From Prevotella sp. (lineage in GTDB: Bacteria > Bacteroidota > Bacteroidia > Bacteroidales > Bacteroidaceae), in the NCBI GenBank assembly GCA_017470055.1, contig JAFUFD010000069.1, forward strand, positions 1-49,795: 49,795 nucleotides of DNA, in the 5' to 3' direction. The notes below the pieces were generated by a model that saw only the letters and a list, made by a program, of their open reading frames with translations, had not been told where the DNA came from and made no database searches. Below, in pieces: positions 33,110 to 41,384 of this stretch. How positions within the stretch are numbered: the first letter of the stretch is position 1; every line of letters begins with the position of its first letter. The position numbers and the translations under genes were made by a program.

Positions 33110-35938
33110 ATGAGACTTAGAAAACTATGGGTTGCCGTACTGATGGTAGTCAGTTCCGCAACAATGGTGGCACAGGAGATGCAGTTGCCCCCGATTCCCG
33201 TTGACCCTGCCGTGCGTATCGGTAAACTGGACAACGGACTAACTTATTACATTCGTCACAACGAATACCCGGAGCATGTAGCAAACTTCTACATCGCCCA
33301 GCGTGTGGGCTCCATCAATGAGGACGACTCACAGCGTGGTCTTGCCCATTTCCTGGAGCACATGGCATTCAACGGCTCTGAGCACTTCAAGGGCAATGGT
33401 ATCATTGAGTTCACCCGCTCACTCGGTGTGGAGTTCGGTAGTGATCTGAATGCCTATACCAGTATCGACCAGACCGTCTATCGCGTCTGTGACGTGCCCA
33501 CCAAGCGAGCCACAGCCGTTGACTCCTGCCTGCTTATCCTAAAAGACTGGTCGAACGGTCTTTCACTAGAGCCAGACGAGATTGATAAGGAGCGCGATGT
33601 CGTGCATAATGAGTGGCGACTGGGTGAGGGACCGTCACAGCGTATGATCACCCGTGCCCTGCCGAAGATGTATCCAGGGTCCAAGTATGGTGAGCGTATG
33701 CCTATCGGTCTGATGAGTGTGATTGACAGTTTCAAGCCACAGACCCTTCGCGCCTATTATCAGAAGTGGTATCGCCCCGACAACCAGGCAATCATCGTCG
33801 TGGGTGATGTCGACGTCAATCATATCGAGGCACAGATAAAGGCTCTCTTTGGTGGTATCAAGGTTGCCCCCAACGCTCCCAAGGTTGTTCCAGAGCAGGT
33901 TCCCGACAATAAGGAGGCTATCTATATCTTCGAGAAAGACAAGGAGATGCAGATGAGCCAGATCATCATGATGATGAAGCATGACGCTACGGCACCAGAG
34001 GAGAAGACAAATATGGGCTATCTCATCCAAGACTATGCCGTCAACGTGATCTCTCAGATGATGAACCAGCGTCTGACGGAGATGACCCAAGAGGAGTCAT
34101 GTCCTTTCTTCCAGGCTTTTGCTGACGACGGTACCTATATGCTGTCGAGAACCAAGGACTGCTTTGAATTTGTGGGTATTCCCAAGGAAGGGAAGGACAT
34201 GGAGACTTTGCAGGCTCTCTACCGCGAGGCTCGTCGTGCCCGTGAGTTCGGCTTCACCGCTACGGAGTATGAGCGTGCCAAGGCAGACTATCTGAGTGCG
34301 TTGGAGAAGCGCTATACCAACCGCGACAAGCGTAAGAACGCTGAGTTTGGTGACGACTATCGCGACCATTATCTGGATAACGAGCCCATCCCTCCATTGG
34401 ACGTGCTCTATCAGACCATGCAGATGATAGCCCCGAACATCCCCGTACAGGCTATCAATCAGATGCTACCCGAATTGATCTCTGTCACAGACAGCAATCT
34501 GGTTGTGATGGAATGGGCACAGGAGAAGGGCGGAAAGGTATATCCCACAGAGCAGGACATGGCTGCCGCCATTGCCGCTGCCCGCACGGATCAGATAGAG
34601 GCGTATGTGGATAACGTGAAAGATGAGCCATTGGTGGATGTCACGAAGATAAAGCCTGGTAAGATTGTCAAAGAGACGGAGAACAAGGTCTTTGGCTATC
34701 AGGAACTGACTCTCTCCAACGGTGCTACCGTCATTTTGAAGAAGACCGACTTCAAAGACGATGAGGTACAGATGCAGGCATTTGCGATGGGTGGTAAGTC
34801 TATCTATGGTGCTGCCGACTATACCAATATGAAGGTGTTCGACCAGGTGATTGGTATCAGTGGACTGGGTAATTTCTCCAGCAACGAGTTACAGAAAGCA
34901 CTGGCAGGTAAGGAGTGTAATGCAGATGCCACGATGGGCAATACCCGTCAGTACGTGACTGCCCACTCAACACCGAAAGACCTGGAGACGATGATGCAGA
35001 TGCAGTACCTGTATTTCACAGGTATCAATAAGGACGACAAGCAATTCCAGAACCTGATGACCCAACTTGACATGGCACTGAAGAATAAGGGCCTGTCACC
35101 TGATGCCGTCTTCTCTGACTCCCTTGCCGCCACGCTGTATGCTCACAATCCCCGTTTCACACAGATTGACGTGAAGGACTTGAAGGACATCAACTACGAC
35201 CGTATCCTTCAGATCGCCAAGGAGCGTTTCCAGAATGCGGGACAGTTTACCTTCGTCTTCTGTGGTAATTTCGACGAGGCAACCATCCGCCCATTGATAG
35301 AGCAGTATATCGCCTCACTGCCTGCCACTAAGGCAAAGGCGGAGGACTTCAACGAGATACTGACTCTTGCCAAGGGTGAGGTCGTTAACCAGTTCAAGGT
35401 GAAGACAGAGTCCCCCAAGGCAACAGCCTTTGAGATTTGGCATGCTGACGTGCCTTACACTTTGGAGAATATGGTGAAGATCGACGCCATCGGACAGGTG
35501 CTCTCTATGATTTACCTGAAGACGATCCGTGAGGATGAGAGTGCCGCCTATTCTTGTGGCGCTTATGGTACCTTCAACCTGTCGAGCCACCAGCCAAAAG
35601 CGTTGTTACAGGCCTATTGCCCGATGAACCCAGACAAGTCGGAGATTGCTGTCCGCCTGTTGCATGAGGGTATTGCCAATATGGCGAAGGCTGTGGATGC
35701 CGACCAACTTGCCAAGGCGAAGGAGTATATGCTGAAGCAGATTGACGTGGATGCGAAGAAGAATAGTTATTGGGTGAATACCATTACAACCTTCAAGGAC
35801 TATGGGCTGGATGTCTATACTGACTATAAGAAAGTTGTAGAGGCACTGACGACGGACAATGTGCGTGACTTCTTGAACAATGTCATCCTGAAGAGTGGTA
35901 ATCACGTGGAGGTAATCATGACTCCAGAGACAAAATAA
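33110..35938 (+). CDS. M16-family zinc metallopeptidase (PqqL/pitrilysin-like)
   Basis: 942 residues with a signal peptide of about 21 residues (ATMVAQ). The inverted zinc motif HFLEH has H80, E83 and H84 (AHFLEHMAFNGSEHF), and the downstream glutamate lies in ERDVVHNEWR about 75 residues later. Two M16 halves follow each other: the active half in about 30-480 and an inactive half in 510-942. It is periplasmic or envelope-bound and probably degrades peptides or misfolded proteins. Single-gene unit with its own promoter and terminator. Confidence 0.9.
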   Translation: MRLRKLWVAVLMVVSSATMVAQEMQLPPIPVDPAVRIGKLDNGLTYYIRHNEYPEHVANFYIAQRVGSINEDDSQRGLAHFLEHMAFNGSEHFKGNGIIEFTRSLGVEFGSDLNAYTSIDQTVYRVCDVPTKRATAVDSCLLILKDWSNGLSLEPDEIDKERDVVHNEWRLGEGPSQRMITRALPKMYPGSKYGERMPIGLMSVIDSFKPQTLRAYYQKWYRPDNQAIIVVGDVDVNHIEAQIKALFGGIKVAPNAPKVVPEQVPDNKEAIYIFEKDKEMQMSQIIMMMKHDATAPEEKTNMGYLIQDYAVNVISQMMNQRLTEMTQEESCPFFQAFADDGTYMLSRTKDCFEFVGIPKEGKDMETLQALYREARRAREFGFTATEYERAKADYLSALEKRYTNRDKRKNAEFGDDYRDHYLDNEPIPPLDVLYQTMQMIAPNIPVQAINQMLPELISVTDSNLVVMEWAQEKGGKVYPTEQDMAAAIAAARTDQIEAYVDNVKDEPLVDVTKIKPGKIVKETENKVFGYQELTLSNGATVILKKTDFKDDEVQMQAFAMGGKSIYGAADYTNMKVFDQVIGISGLGNFSSNELQKALAGKECNADATMGNTRQYVTAHSTPKDLETMMQMQYLYFTGINKDDKQFQNLMTQLDMALKNKGLSPDAVFSDSLAATLYAHNPRFTQIDVKDLKDINYDRILQIAKERFQNAGQFTFVFCGNFDEATIRPLIEQYIASLPATKAKAEDFNEILTLAKGEVVNQFKVKTESPKATAFEIWHADVPYTLENMVKIDAIGQVLSMIYLKTIREDESAAYSCGAYGTFNLSSHQPKALLQAYCPMNPDKSEIAVRLLHEGIANMAKAVDADQLAKAKEYMLKQIDVDAKKNSYWVNTITTFKDYGLDVYTDYKKVVEALTTDNVRDFLNNVILKSGNHVEVIMTPETK

Positions 35939-35959
35939 CCAACCTCGTTTCATAATGAA

Positions 35960-35995
35960 AACGGCTTGTTTCCAAAAGAAGCAAGTCGTTTTTTT
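35960..35995 (+). terminator. Intrinsic terminator of the M16 peptidase gene
   Basis: A 12-bp stem with two G-U pairs (35960-35971 with 35979-35990, loop CCAAAAG) runs into a T-tract (TTTTTTT from 35989). Confidence 0.75.
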
Positions 35996-36014
35996 GTCAT
36001 GTCGTAAAAACTCA

Positions 36015-36046
36015 GTACCTTTGCTGTATAAATACAGCGAAAGTAC
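36015..36046. promoter_or_regulatory. Upstream promoter box inside an imperfect palindrome (metK region)
   Basis: TACCTTTG at 36016-36023 begins the left arm of a 32-bp imperfect inverted repeat (GTACCTTTGCTGTAT / ATACAGCGAAAGTAC, two mismatches). It lies 84 nt before the main metK promoter and could be a second metK promoter, an operator or the start of a small RNA. Confidence 0.45.
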
Positions 36047-36076
36047 TTACGCTCGACAAAAAAAAGAATGAATTCT

Positions 36077-36107
36077 TTTGTTTTGTGCTCGCTTAATCGT
36101 ACCTTTG
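36077..36107 (+). promoter_or_regulatory. Main promoter of metK
   Basis: TTTG (36077-36080), a 19-nt spacer and TACCTTTG (36100-36107) match the consensus. The leader is only about 25 nt, which leaves no room for a SAM riboswitch. Confidence 0.7.
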
Positions 36108-36135
36108 CACCCAGAAAACTAAAAAAAGAAAAGAC

Positions 36136-37395
36136 ATGTCATATTTGTTCTCATCAGAATCCGTATCAGAAGGGCATCCTGATAAGGTTGCCGACCAGAT
36201 AAGTGATGCCTTGCTCGACCAGTTTCTGGCGTATGACGAGCATGCCCGTTGTGCCATCGAGACCTTTGTTACCACAGGTCAGGTGGTCATCATGGGTGAG
36301 GTGCGTAGTGAGGAGTATATCGACTTGCAGACGATAGCCCGCAATACGATTAAGAAGATTGGCTACACGAAGGCTGAGTACCAGTTTGATGGCAACTCCT
36401 GCGGAATCCTGACCGCTATCCATGAGCAGAGCGAGGATATCAACCGTGGTGTAGACCGTGAAGATGACGAGGACCAGGGGGCTGGCGACCAGGGTATGAT
36501 GTTCGGCTATGCCACCAATGAGACGGAGAGCCTGATGCCTGTATCTCTTGACCTTGCCCATCTGCTGATGCGTACGCTTGCTGAGATTCGGAAAGAGGGT
36601 AAGGTGATGACCTACCTGCGCCCTGATGCCAAGAGTCAGGTAACTATCCAGTATAGCGATGAGGGTATTCCTGAGCGTATCGACACCATCGTCGTCTCAA
36701 CGCAGCACGATGAGTTTGACACGGATGACGAGCGCATGCTCCAGCAGATCAAGGAGGATGTGGTGAACATCCTTATCCCTCGTGTGAAATCGAAGATACA
36801 TTCTCCTCAGGTGTTAGCCCTCTTTGGGGAGGATATCAAATACTATGTCAATCCTACGGGAAAGTTTGTCATTGGAGGACCTCATGGTGACACGGGTCTG
36901 ACTGGTCGTAAGATCATCGTGGACACTTATGGCGGTAAGGGGGGGCATGGTGGCGGTGCCTTCTCTGGCAAGGACTCTTCGAAGGTCGACCGTTCGGCAG
37001 CCTATGCGGCACGTCATATCGCTAAGAACATGGTGGCTGCAGGTGTCGCTGACGAGATGCTGGTGCAGATCAGTTATGCCATTGGTGTGGCAACCCCCAT
37101 GAACATCTACGTGAATACCTATGGACGTTCTAATGTGAAGATGACTGATGGGGAGATAGCCCAGAAGATAGAACAACTTTTCGACCTGCGTCCGAAGGCG
37201 ATTGAGCGTACGCTGAAGTTGCGCCAGCCGATGTATCTGGAGACTGCTGCATACGGACATATGGGGCGGCAACCAGAGGTGGTCAAGAAGACGTTCACGA
37301 GTCGTTATCATGAGACAAAGACGATGGACGTGGAATTGTTCACATGGGAGAAACTGGATAGGGTAGAGGAAATCAAAAGAGAATTTGGTTTGTAA
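36136..37395 (+). CDS. metK: S-adenosylmethionine synthetase
   Basis: 419 residues. Methionine/ATP site [13 protein letters not shown] at 13-25, [12 protein letters not shown] (about 117-128), and the P-loop-like [25 protein letters not shown] near 270-295. It makes SAM from methionine and ATP. The protein is longer than the E. coli enzyme (384) because of an insert near 150-215, as in other Bacteroidetes. The stop codon is followed directly, and in the same frame, by a TTG-started gene (DUF4271). Confidence 0.94.
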   Translation: MSYLFSSESVSEGHPDKVADQISDALLDQFLAYDEHARCAIETFVTTGQVVIMGEVRSEEYIDLQTIARNTIKKIGYTKAEYQFDGNSCGILTAIHEQSEDINRGVDREDDEDQGAGDQGMMFGYATNETESLMPVSLDLAHLLMRTLAEIRKEGKVMTYLRPDAKSQVTIQYSDEGIPERIDTIVVSTQHDEFDTDDERMLQQIKEDVVNILIPRVKSKIHSPQVLALFGEDIKYYVNPTGKFVIGGPHGDTGLTGRKIIVDTYGGKGGHGGGAFSGKDSSKVDRSAAYAARHIAKNMVAAGVADEMLVQISYAIGVATPMNIYVNTYGRSNVKMTDGEIAQKIEQLFDLRPKAIERTLKLRQPMYLETAAYGHMGRQPEVVKKTFTSRYHETKTMDVELFTWEKLDRVEEIKREFGL

Positions 37396-38412
37396 TTGTT
37401 ACAGCAAGACTCGATAGCACAACAGCCGGTCGTACAGGGAACCGACACCGTGGTGGTGCAACACCGACCGCTAACTCCTGCTCAAGTGTTGAGTTGGTTG
37501 CCTCGTGATGCGACACCCGCCCAACAAGACTCGGCAATCCAGTCACGCTTTAAGCCCTCTGAGGTTCATTGGAGTGAGCATCCTGACACACTTCATCTGC
37601 CAGGTCATGATGCGGGCGTCGACCTCATGAACGCAGACCTTCCCCAATACTACAAGGAGAGTTTCTTCTCGAAAGATACGCTGTTTCATCCAGAATTGCA
37701 AGGAGGACGTTATGGCGTGGCAGGAGACCCCGTGCCATATAGTGTGCACAACGACAATATTATCACATCGCTCTTGCTCGCCTGTTTTATCTTCTCCGTG
37801 ATTGCCTTTACGAACGCACGGCGTTTTATCTTCCGTCAGGCAAAGACCTTTTTCTATATGCCTCATGAGGGTACGACAGAATTCTCAGAGACAGCCAATG
37901 AGGCGCGCTTCCAGATAGCACTGGTCTTAATCGCTTGTCTGCAAGTGTCCCTGCTCTTTTATTTCTATACTTTGGATCACATCGGCGAGACTTTTGTGCT
38001 ACGCTCACAATATACACTGATTGCGATCTTCTTAGGCTTGACGATAGGCTATTTCCTGTTGAAAGCAGCACTTTACTCTGCTATTAACCTTGTCTTCTTT
38101 GATAGTAAAAGAAATCAACAATGGATTAAATCCATGTTGTTTATCATCACGGCAGAGGGTATGCTGTTTTTCCCCGCAGTATTGTTGGGAGCCTACTTTG
38201 ATTTAGGCATCAGAGAGGTAACGGTATATGTCATTATAGCACTTGTTTGTATTAAAATGCTGACAATTTATAAGTGTTATGTTATCTTTTTCCGTCGAAA
38301 TGTCGTTCGTTTGCAAATTATTTTGTACTTTTGCACCCTCGAAATAGTGCCATTGCTCGTCTTCTGGGGCGTGCTTGTCATGACAGCGAATAGTTTAAAA
38401 ATCAATTTTTAG
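37396..38412 (+). CDS. DUF4271 membrane protein
   Basis: 338 residues. A soluble N-terminal part with a Gln/Thr/Pro-rich, disordered look (1-120, QQPVVQGTDTVVVQHRPLTP) is followed by about six to seven membrane helices (about 125-335). This fits DUF4271, found in Bacteroidetes next to hemD. The start is unclear: TTG at 37396 comes immediately after the metK stop and in the same frame; the next candidates are GTG codons about 20 residues later. Function unknown. Confidence 0.75.
   Translation: MLQQDSIAQQPVVQGTDTVVVQHRPLTPAQVLSWLPRDATPAQQDSAIQSRFKPSEVHWSEHPDTLHLPGHDAGVDLMNADLPQYYKESFFSKDTLFHPELQGGRYGVAGDPVPYSVHNDNIITSLLLACFIFSVIAFTNARRFIFRQAKTFFYMPHEGTTEFSETANEARFQIALVLIACLQVSLLFYFYTLDHIGETFVLRSQYTLIAIFLGLTIGYFLLKAALYSAINLVFFDSKRNQQWIKSMLFIITAEGMLFFPAVLLGAYFDLGIREVTVYVIIALVCIKMLTIYKCYVIFFRRNVVRLQIILYFCTLEIVPLLVFWGVLVMTANSLKINF
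38326..38333 (+). promoter_or_regulatory. Possible internal promoter before hemD
   Basis: TACTTTTG followed by CACCC lies inside the 3' end of the DUF4271 gene, 87 nt before hemD. It could separate hemD-rnpA-yidD-tyrS expression from metK. The -33 element is not at the right spacing. Confidence 0.4.
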
Positions 38413-38419
38413 GACACCA

Positions 38420-39169
38420 ATGATAAAGAAGATTCTGGTTTCTCAACCAAAACCATCTAGCGAGAAGTCACCATATTATGACATCGCTGAGAAGTTCGGA
38501 GTGGAATTGATTTTCCGTCCGTTCATCAAGGTGGAAGGAATAACCGCCAAAGAGTTTCGTGCACAAAAGGTGAATATCTTGGACTATACAGCCATCGTAT
38601 TCACGTCACGTCATGCTATTGACCATTTCTTCACGTTGGCAAAAGAGTTGCGCGTCGCCATCCCTGAGGATATGAAGTATTTCTGCGTGACTGAGACCAT
38701 CTCACTCTATATCCAGAAATATGTGCAGTATCGCAAGCGTAAGGTGTTCTTTGGTGTTACTGGAAAAATTGACGATCTGATTCCGACTATGGTGAAGCAC
38801 AAGCAGGAGAAATACTTGGTTCCCATGAGTGATGTCCACAATGACAGTGTCACGAAAATGTTGGACGATAAGAAATTACAGCATCAGGAGTGCGTGATGT
38901 ACCGGACGGTAAGTAATGACTTCACGGCAGAGGAGGTGAAGACCTTCGATTATGATATGCTGATTTTCTTTAGTCCCTCAGGAATAGAGTCACTGACTAA
39001 GAACTTCCCTGATTTTCAGCAAGGTGATATTGCTATTGCCACCTTTGGTCCCTCTACGGCAAAAGCGGTAAGGGATGCAGGACTTCGCCTTGACTTAGAG
39101 GCTCCATCGGAGAAATATCCCTCGATGACGGGCGCTTTACAAGATTTCTTGCAAAAGAAGCAAAAGTAA
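38420..39169 (+). CDS. hemD: Uroporphyrinogen-III synthase family protein
   Basis: 249 residues in two alternating alpha/beta halves. Family-typical parts are KILVSQPKPSSEKSPYYDIAEKFG, the stretch YTAIVFTSRHAIDHFF, YLVPMSDVHNDSV and MLIFFSPSGIESL, ending IATFGPSTAKAVRDAGL. HemD cyclises hydroxymethylbilane in haem synthesis. Some Bacteroidetes homologues sit outside haem loci, and no other hem gene is in this window, so activity is likely but not certain. It follows DUF4271 after 7 nt and precedes rnpA by 10 nt. Confidence 0.8.
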   Translation: MIKKILVSQPKPSSEKSPYYDIAEKFGVELIFRPFIKVEGITAKEFRAQKVNILDYTAIVFTSRHAIDHFFTLAKELRVAIPEDMKYFCVTETISLYIQKYVQYRKRKVFFGVTGKIDDLIPTMVKHKQEKYLVPMSDVHNDSVTKMLDDKKLQHQECVMYRTVSNDFTAEEVKTFDYDMLIFFSPSGIESLTKNFPDFQQGDIAIATFGPSTAKAVRDAGLRLDLEAPSEKYPSMTGALQDFLQKKQK

Positions 39170-39179
39170 GAAGAGAGCC

Positions 39180-39572
39180 ATGGTAGCCAATACGCTCAAA
39201 AAGCGAGAGCGGCTATGCAGTATGAAACTCATAGATCGTCTCTTCAATGGAGCAGGCAGCCACTCCATGGCGGTTTTCCCGATACGAGTTGTGTGGATGG
39301 AGAAAGATCGTGACGAGCACGAGTCTCCTGTCCAGATATTGGTGAGTGTCTCAAAACGACATTTTAAGCAAGCGGTTAAGCGTAATCGTGTGAAGCGTCA
39401 GGTGCGTGAGGCATACCGGCAGGCAAAGTCACCATTGTATACTCAATTGGAGCAGACTCCCCAACGTGCAGTCTTGATAGCCTTTATTTGGTTGTCGGAT
39501 GAGTTGTACAGTTCTGCGGAAGTCACTGGTCGTATGGAGAAATTGATACAGCGTATAACGGAAAGATTATGA
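39180..39572 (+). CDS. rnpA: Ribonuclease P protein component
   Basis: 130 residues. The N-terminal [20 protein letters not shown] and the basic RNR motif [14 protein letters not shown] (about 66-79) define the family. It binds the RNase P RNA and assists 5' maturation of tRNA. The start ATG 39180 keeps the family-typical KKRERL segment, so the later Met15 is less likely. It overlaps yidD by 4 nt, the usual rnpA-yidD arrangement. Confidence 0.9.
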   Translation: MVANTLKKRERLCSMKLIDRLFNGAGSHSMAVFPIRVVWMEKDRDEHESPVQILVSVSKRHFKQAVKRNRVKRQVREAYRQAKSPLYTQLEQTPQRAVLIAFIWLSDELYSSAEVTGRMEKLIQRITERL

Positions 39573-39811
39573 GGAATCTCTGGCATCTTATCTCCCGTGC
39601 TTTGGTGTGGATCCTGTTACTTCCTATCCGTTTCTATCAAGTTGCGATCACGCCTTATACGCCACCTTCTTGCCGTTTTACCCCTACCTGTAGCGAATAT
39701 GCTCGGCAGGCGCTCATTAAACATGGTCCTTTCAAAGGACTCTATCTCGCCATCAGGCGGATTTTAAGATGTCATCCGTGGGGTGGGAGCGGTTACGACC
39801 CAGTACCGTGA
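39569..39811 (+). CDS. yidD: Membrane protein insertion efficiency factor
   Basis: 80 residues. One N-terminal hydrophobic/amphipathic segment precedes the family block [23 protein letters not shown] and the end [13 protein letters not shown]. YidD helps the YidC/Sec insertion route at the inner membrane. It overlaps the rnpA stop (ATGA), so it is co-translated. Confidence 0.92.
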   Translation: MRNLWHLISRALVWILLLPIRFYQVAITPYTPPSCRFTPTCSEYARQALIKHGPFKGLYLAIRRILRCHPWGGSGYDPVP

Positions 39812-39832
39812 CTCTCGTCTCCCCAATATCGA

Positions 39833-39875
39833 ATATCGGAAACTCGATATATCGATATAACGATATAACGACATA
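39833..39875. repeat. ATATCG/CGATAT microrepeat before tyrS
   Basis: ATATCG and CGATAT words repeat six to seven times in this AT-rich stretch (AATATCGGAAACTCGATAT, ATCGATATAACGATATAACG). It fills most of the yidD-tyrS gap. No hairpin with a T-tail. Confidence 0.5.
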
Positions 39876-39889
39876 AAATAATAATAAGA

Positions 39890-41185
39890 ATGAAAAATTT
39901 TGTTGAAGAACTTCGTTGGCGTGGCATGCTTGCTCAGATGATGCCTGGTACAGAGGAACTGCTCCAGAAGGAAATGGTTACTGCCTATCTGGGAACAGAC
40001 CCCACCGCAGACTCTTTGCATATTGGTCACTTATGTGGTATTATGATGTTGCGTCATTTGCAGCATTGTGGTCATAAGCCCATTATTCTTGTGGGTGGTG
40101 CCACAGGTATGATTGGCGACCCCTCTGGTAAGAGTCAGGAGCGTAATCTGCTGAACAATGAGACGCTTTATCACAACCAGGAGTGTATCAAGAAGCAAGT
40201 GGCAAAATTCCTTGATTTTGAGTCCAAGGAGCCTAATGCCGCTGAGATGGTGAATAACTACGACTGGATGAAGGACTTTACCTTCCTCGACTTTGCTCGT
40301 GAGGTGGGTAAGCATATCACCGTCAACTATATGATGGCAAAGGAGAGTGTCCAGCAGCGTCTGAACGGTACGGCACGTGACGGCTTGTCATTTACGGAGT
40401 TCACCTATCAGTTGCTGCAAGGCTATGACTTCTTGTATCTCTATCAGCATAAGGGTGTGAAACTCCAGTTGGGTGGTAACGACCAATGGGGTAATATGAC
40501 TACAGGTACGGAACTGATACGTCGTACATTAGGAAACGATGTGGAGACCTTCGCCTTGACTTGTCCATTGATTACCAAGAGTGATGGTAAAAAGTTCGGT
40601 AAGACAGAGAGTGGAAATATCTGGCTTGATCCAGCACGTACCACACCTTATAAGTTCTATCAATTCTGGCTTAATGTCAGTGATGAGGACGCTGAGCGTT
40701 ACATCAAGATATTCACCTCTTTGGAGAAAGAGGTGATTGATGCGCTGGTTGAGGAGCACAAGCAGGACCCAGGTCGTCGTGTGTTGCAAAAGCGTCTTGC
40801 CGAGGAAGTGACGGTGATGGTACACTCGCAGGAGGCACTGGATACTGCTATTGAGGCTTCCAGCATTTTGTTTGGTAAGTCGACCAAGGAGGGATTGGAG
40901 AAACTTGACGAGCAGACTTTCCTCGATGTCTTTGATGGTGTTCCTCAGTATGAGATTTCCAAGGATCAGTTAGGACAGCCCGCTATTGAGTTGTTGACAA
41001 CGGTGGCTCCTGTATTCCCCTCTAAAGGCGAGATGCGCAAGATGGTACAGGGCGGTGGAGTCAGTCTTAACAAGGAGAAACTGACAGACCAGAACCGTCC
41101 TATCACGACAGAGGATCTGATAGACGGGAAGTATCTCCTTGCGCAGAAAGGAAAGAAGAATTATTATCTTCTGATAGTGAAATAA
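39890..41185 (+). CDS. tyrS: Tyrosyl-tRNA synthetase
   Basis: 431 residues. Class I HIGH motif in [10 protein letters not shown] near residue 44, KFGKTESGN as the KMSKS equivalent at about 243-251, and the tyrosine-binding [13 protein letters not shown]. The C-terminal S4-like RNA-binding domain (about 355-431) ends with [11 protein letters not shown]. It charges tRNA-Tyr. No clear own promoter; it probably belongs to the rnpA-yidD transcript. Confidence 0.94.
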   Translation: MKNFVEELRWRGMLAQMMPGTEELLQKEMVTAYLGTDPTADSLHIGHLCGIMMLRHLQHCGHKPIILVGGATGMIGDPSGKSQERNLLNNETLYHNQECIKKQVAKFLDFESKEPNAAEMVNNYDWMKDFTFLDFAREVGKHITVNYMMAKESVQQRLNGTARDGLSFTEFTYQLLQGYDFLYLYQHKGVKLQLGGNDQWGNMTTGTELIRRTLGNDVETFALTCPLITKSDGKKFGKTESGNIWLDPARTTPYKFYQFWLNVSDEDAERYIKIFTSLEKEVIDALVEEHKQDPGRRVLQKRLAEEVTVMVHSQEALDTAIEASSILFGKSTKEGLEKLDEQTFLDVFDGVPQYEISKDQLGQPAIELLTTVAPVFPSKGEMRKMVQGGGVSLNKEKLTDQNRPITTEDLIDGKYLLAQKGKKNYYLLIVK

Positions 41186-41196
41186 TTCGGGAAAAA

Positions 41197-41228
41197 TTTG
41201 GTAGTGGCATGAAAAACCACTACCTTTG
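41197..41228 (+). promoter_or_regulatory. Promoter of tRNA-Gln with overlapping 8-bp inverted repeat
   Basis: TTTG (41197-41200), a 20-nt spacer and TACCTTTG (41221-41228). A perfect inverted repeat GGTAGTGG (41200-41207) / CCACTACC (41217-41224) fills the spacer and enters the -7 box. It may act as an operator, or as the 3' hairpin of the tyrS mRNA. Confidence 0.65.
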
Positions 41229-41250
41229 CACCCGCTAACGAGCATCAGGG

Positions 41251-41321
41251 TGTCCAATGGTGTAATGGTAGCACAACAGGTTTTGGTTCTGTTTGTGGTG
41301 GTTCGAATCCGCCTTGGACAA
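41251..41321 (+). tRNA. tRNA-Gln (anticodon TTG)
   Basis: A full cloverleaf can be drawn. Acceptor stem TGTCCAA/TTGGACA, D-arm with TGGTAGCAC, anticodon stem ACAGG/TCTGT with loop TTTTGGT (anticodon TTG), 4-nt variable loop and T-arm GGTGG-TTCGAAT-CCGCC. Discriminator base A; no CCA is encoded, so CCA must be added after transcription. Confidence 0.95.
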
Positions 41322-41331
41322 CAAAATAGCG

Positions 41332-41359
41332 AATCATCCACATCCCCATGTGGATGATT
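41332..41359. other. Perfect 12-bp hairpin between tRNA-Gln and argS
   Basis: AATCATCCACAT (41332-41343) pairs perfectly with ATGTGGATGATT (41348-41359) over CCCC. No T-run follows, so it is not a classical terminator. It begins 11 nt after the tRNA and ends 25 nt before the argS ATG, so it could serve as a 3'-processing signal or control argS. Confidence 0.7.
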
Positions 41360-41384
41360 TAACGATTAAATAGGTATACCAAAG

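Noticed and set aside
36016-36135. SAM riboswitch before metK
   Set aside because: The main promoter leaves only about 25 nt of leader, and the longer leader from the upstream box shows no SAM aptamer-like set of helices that I can draw.
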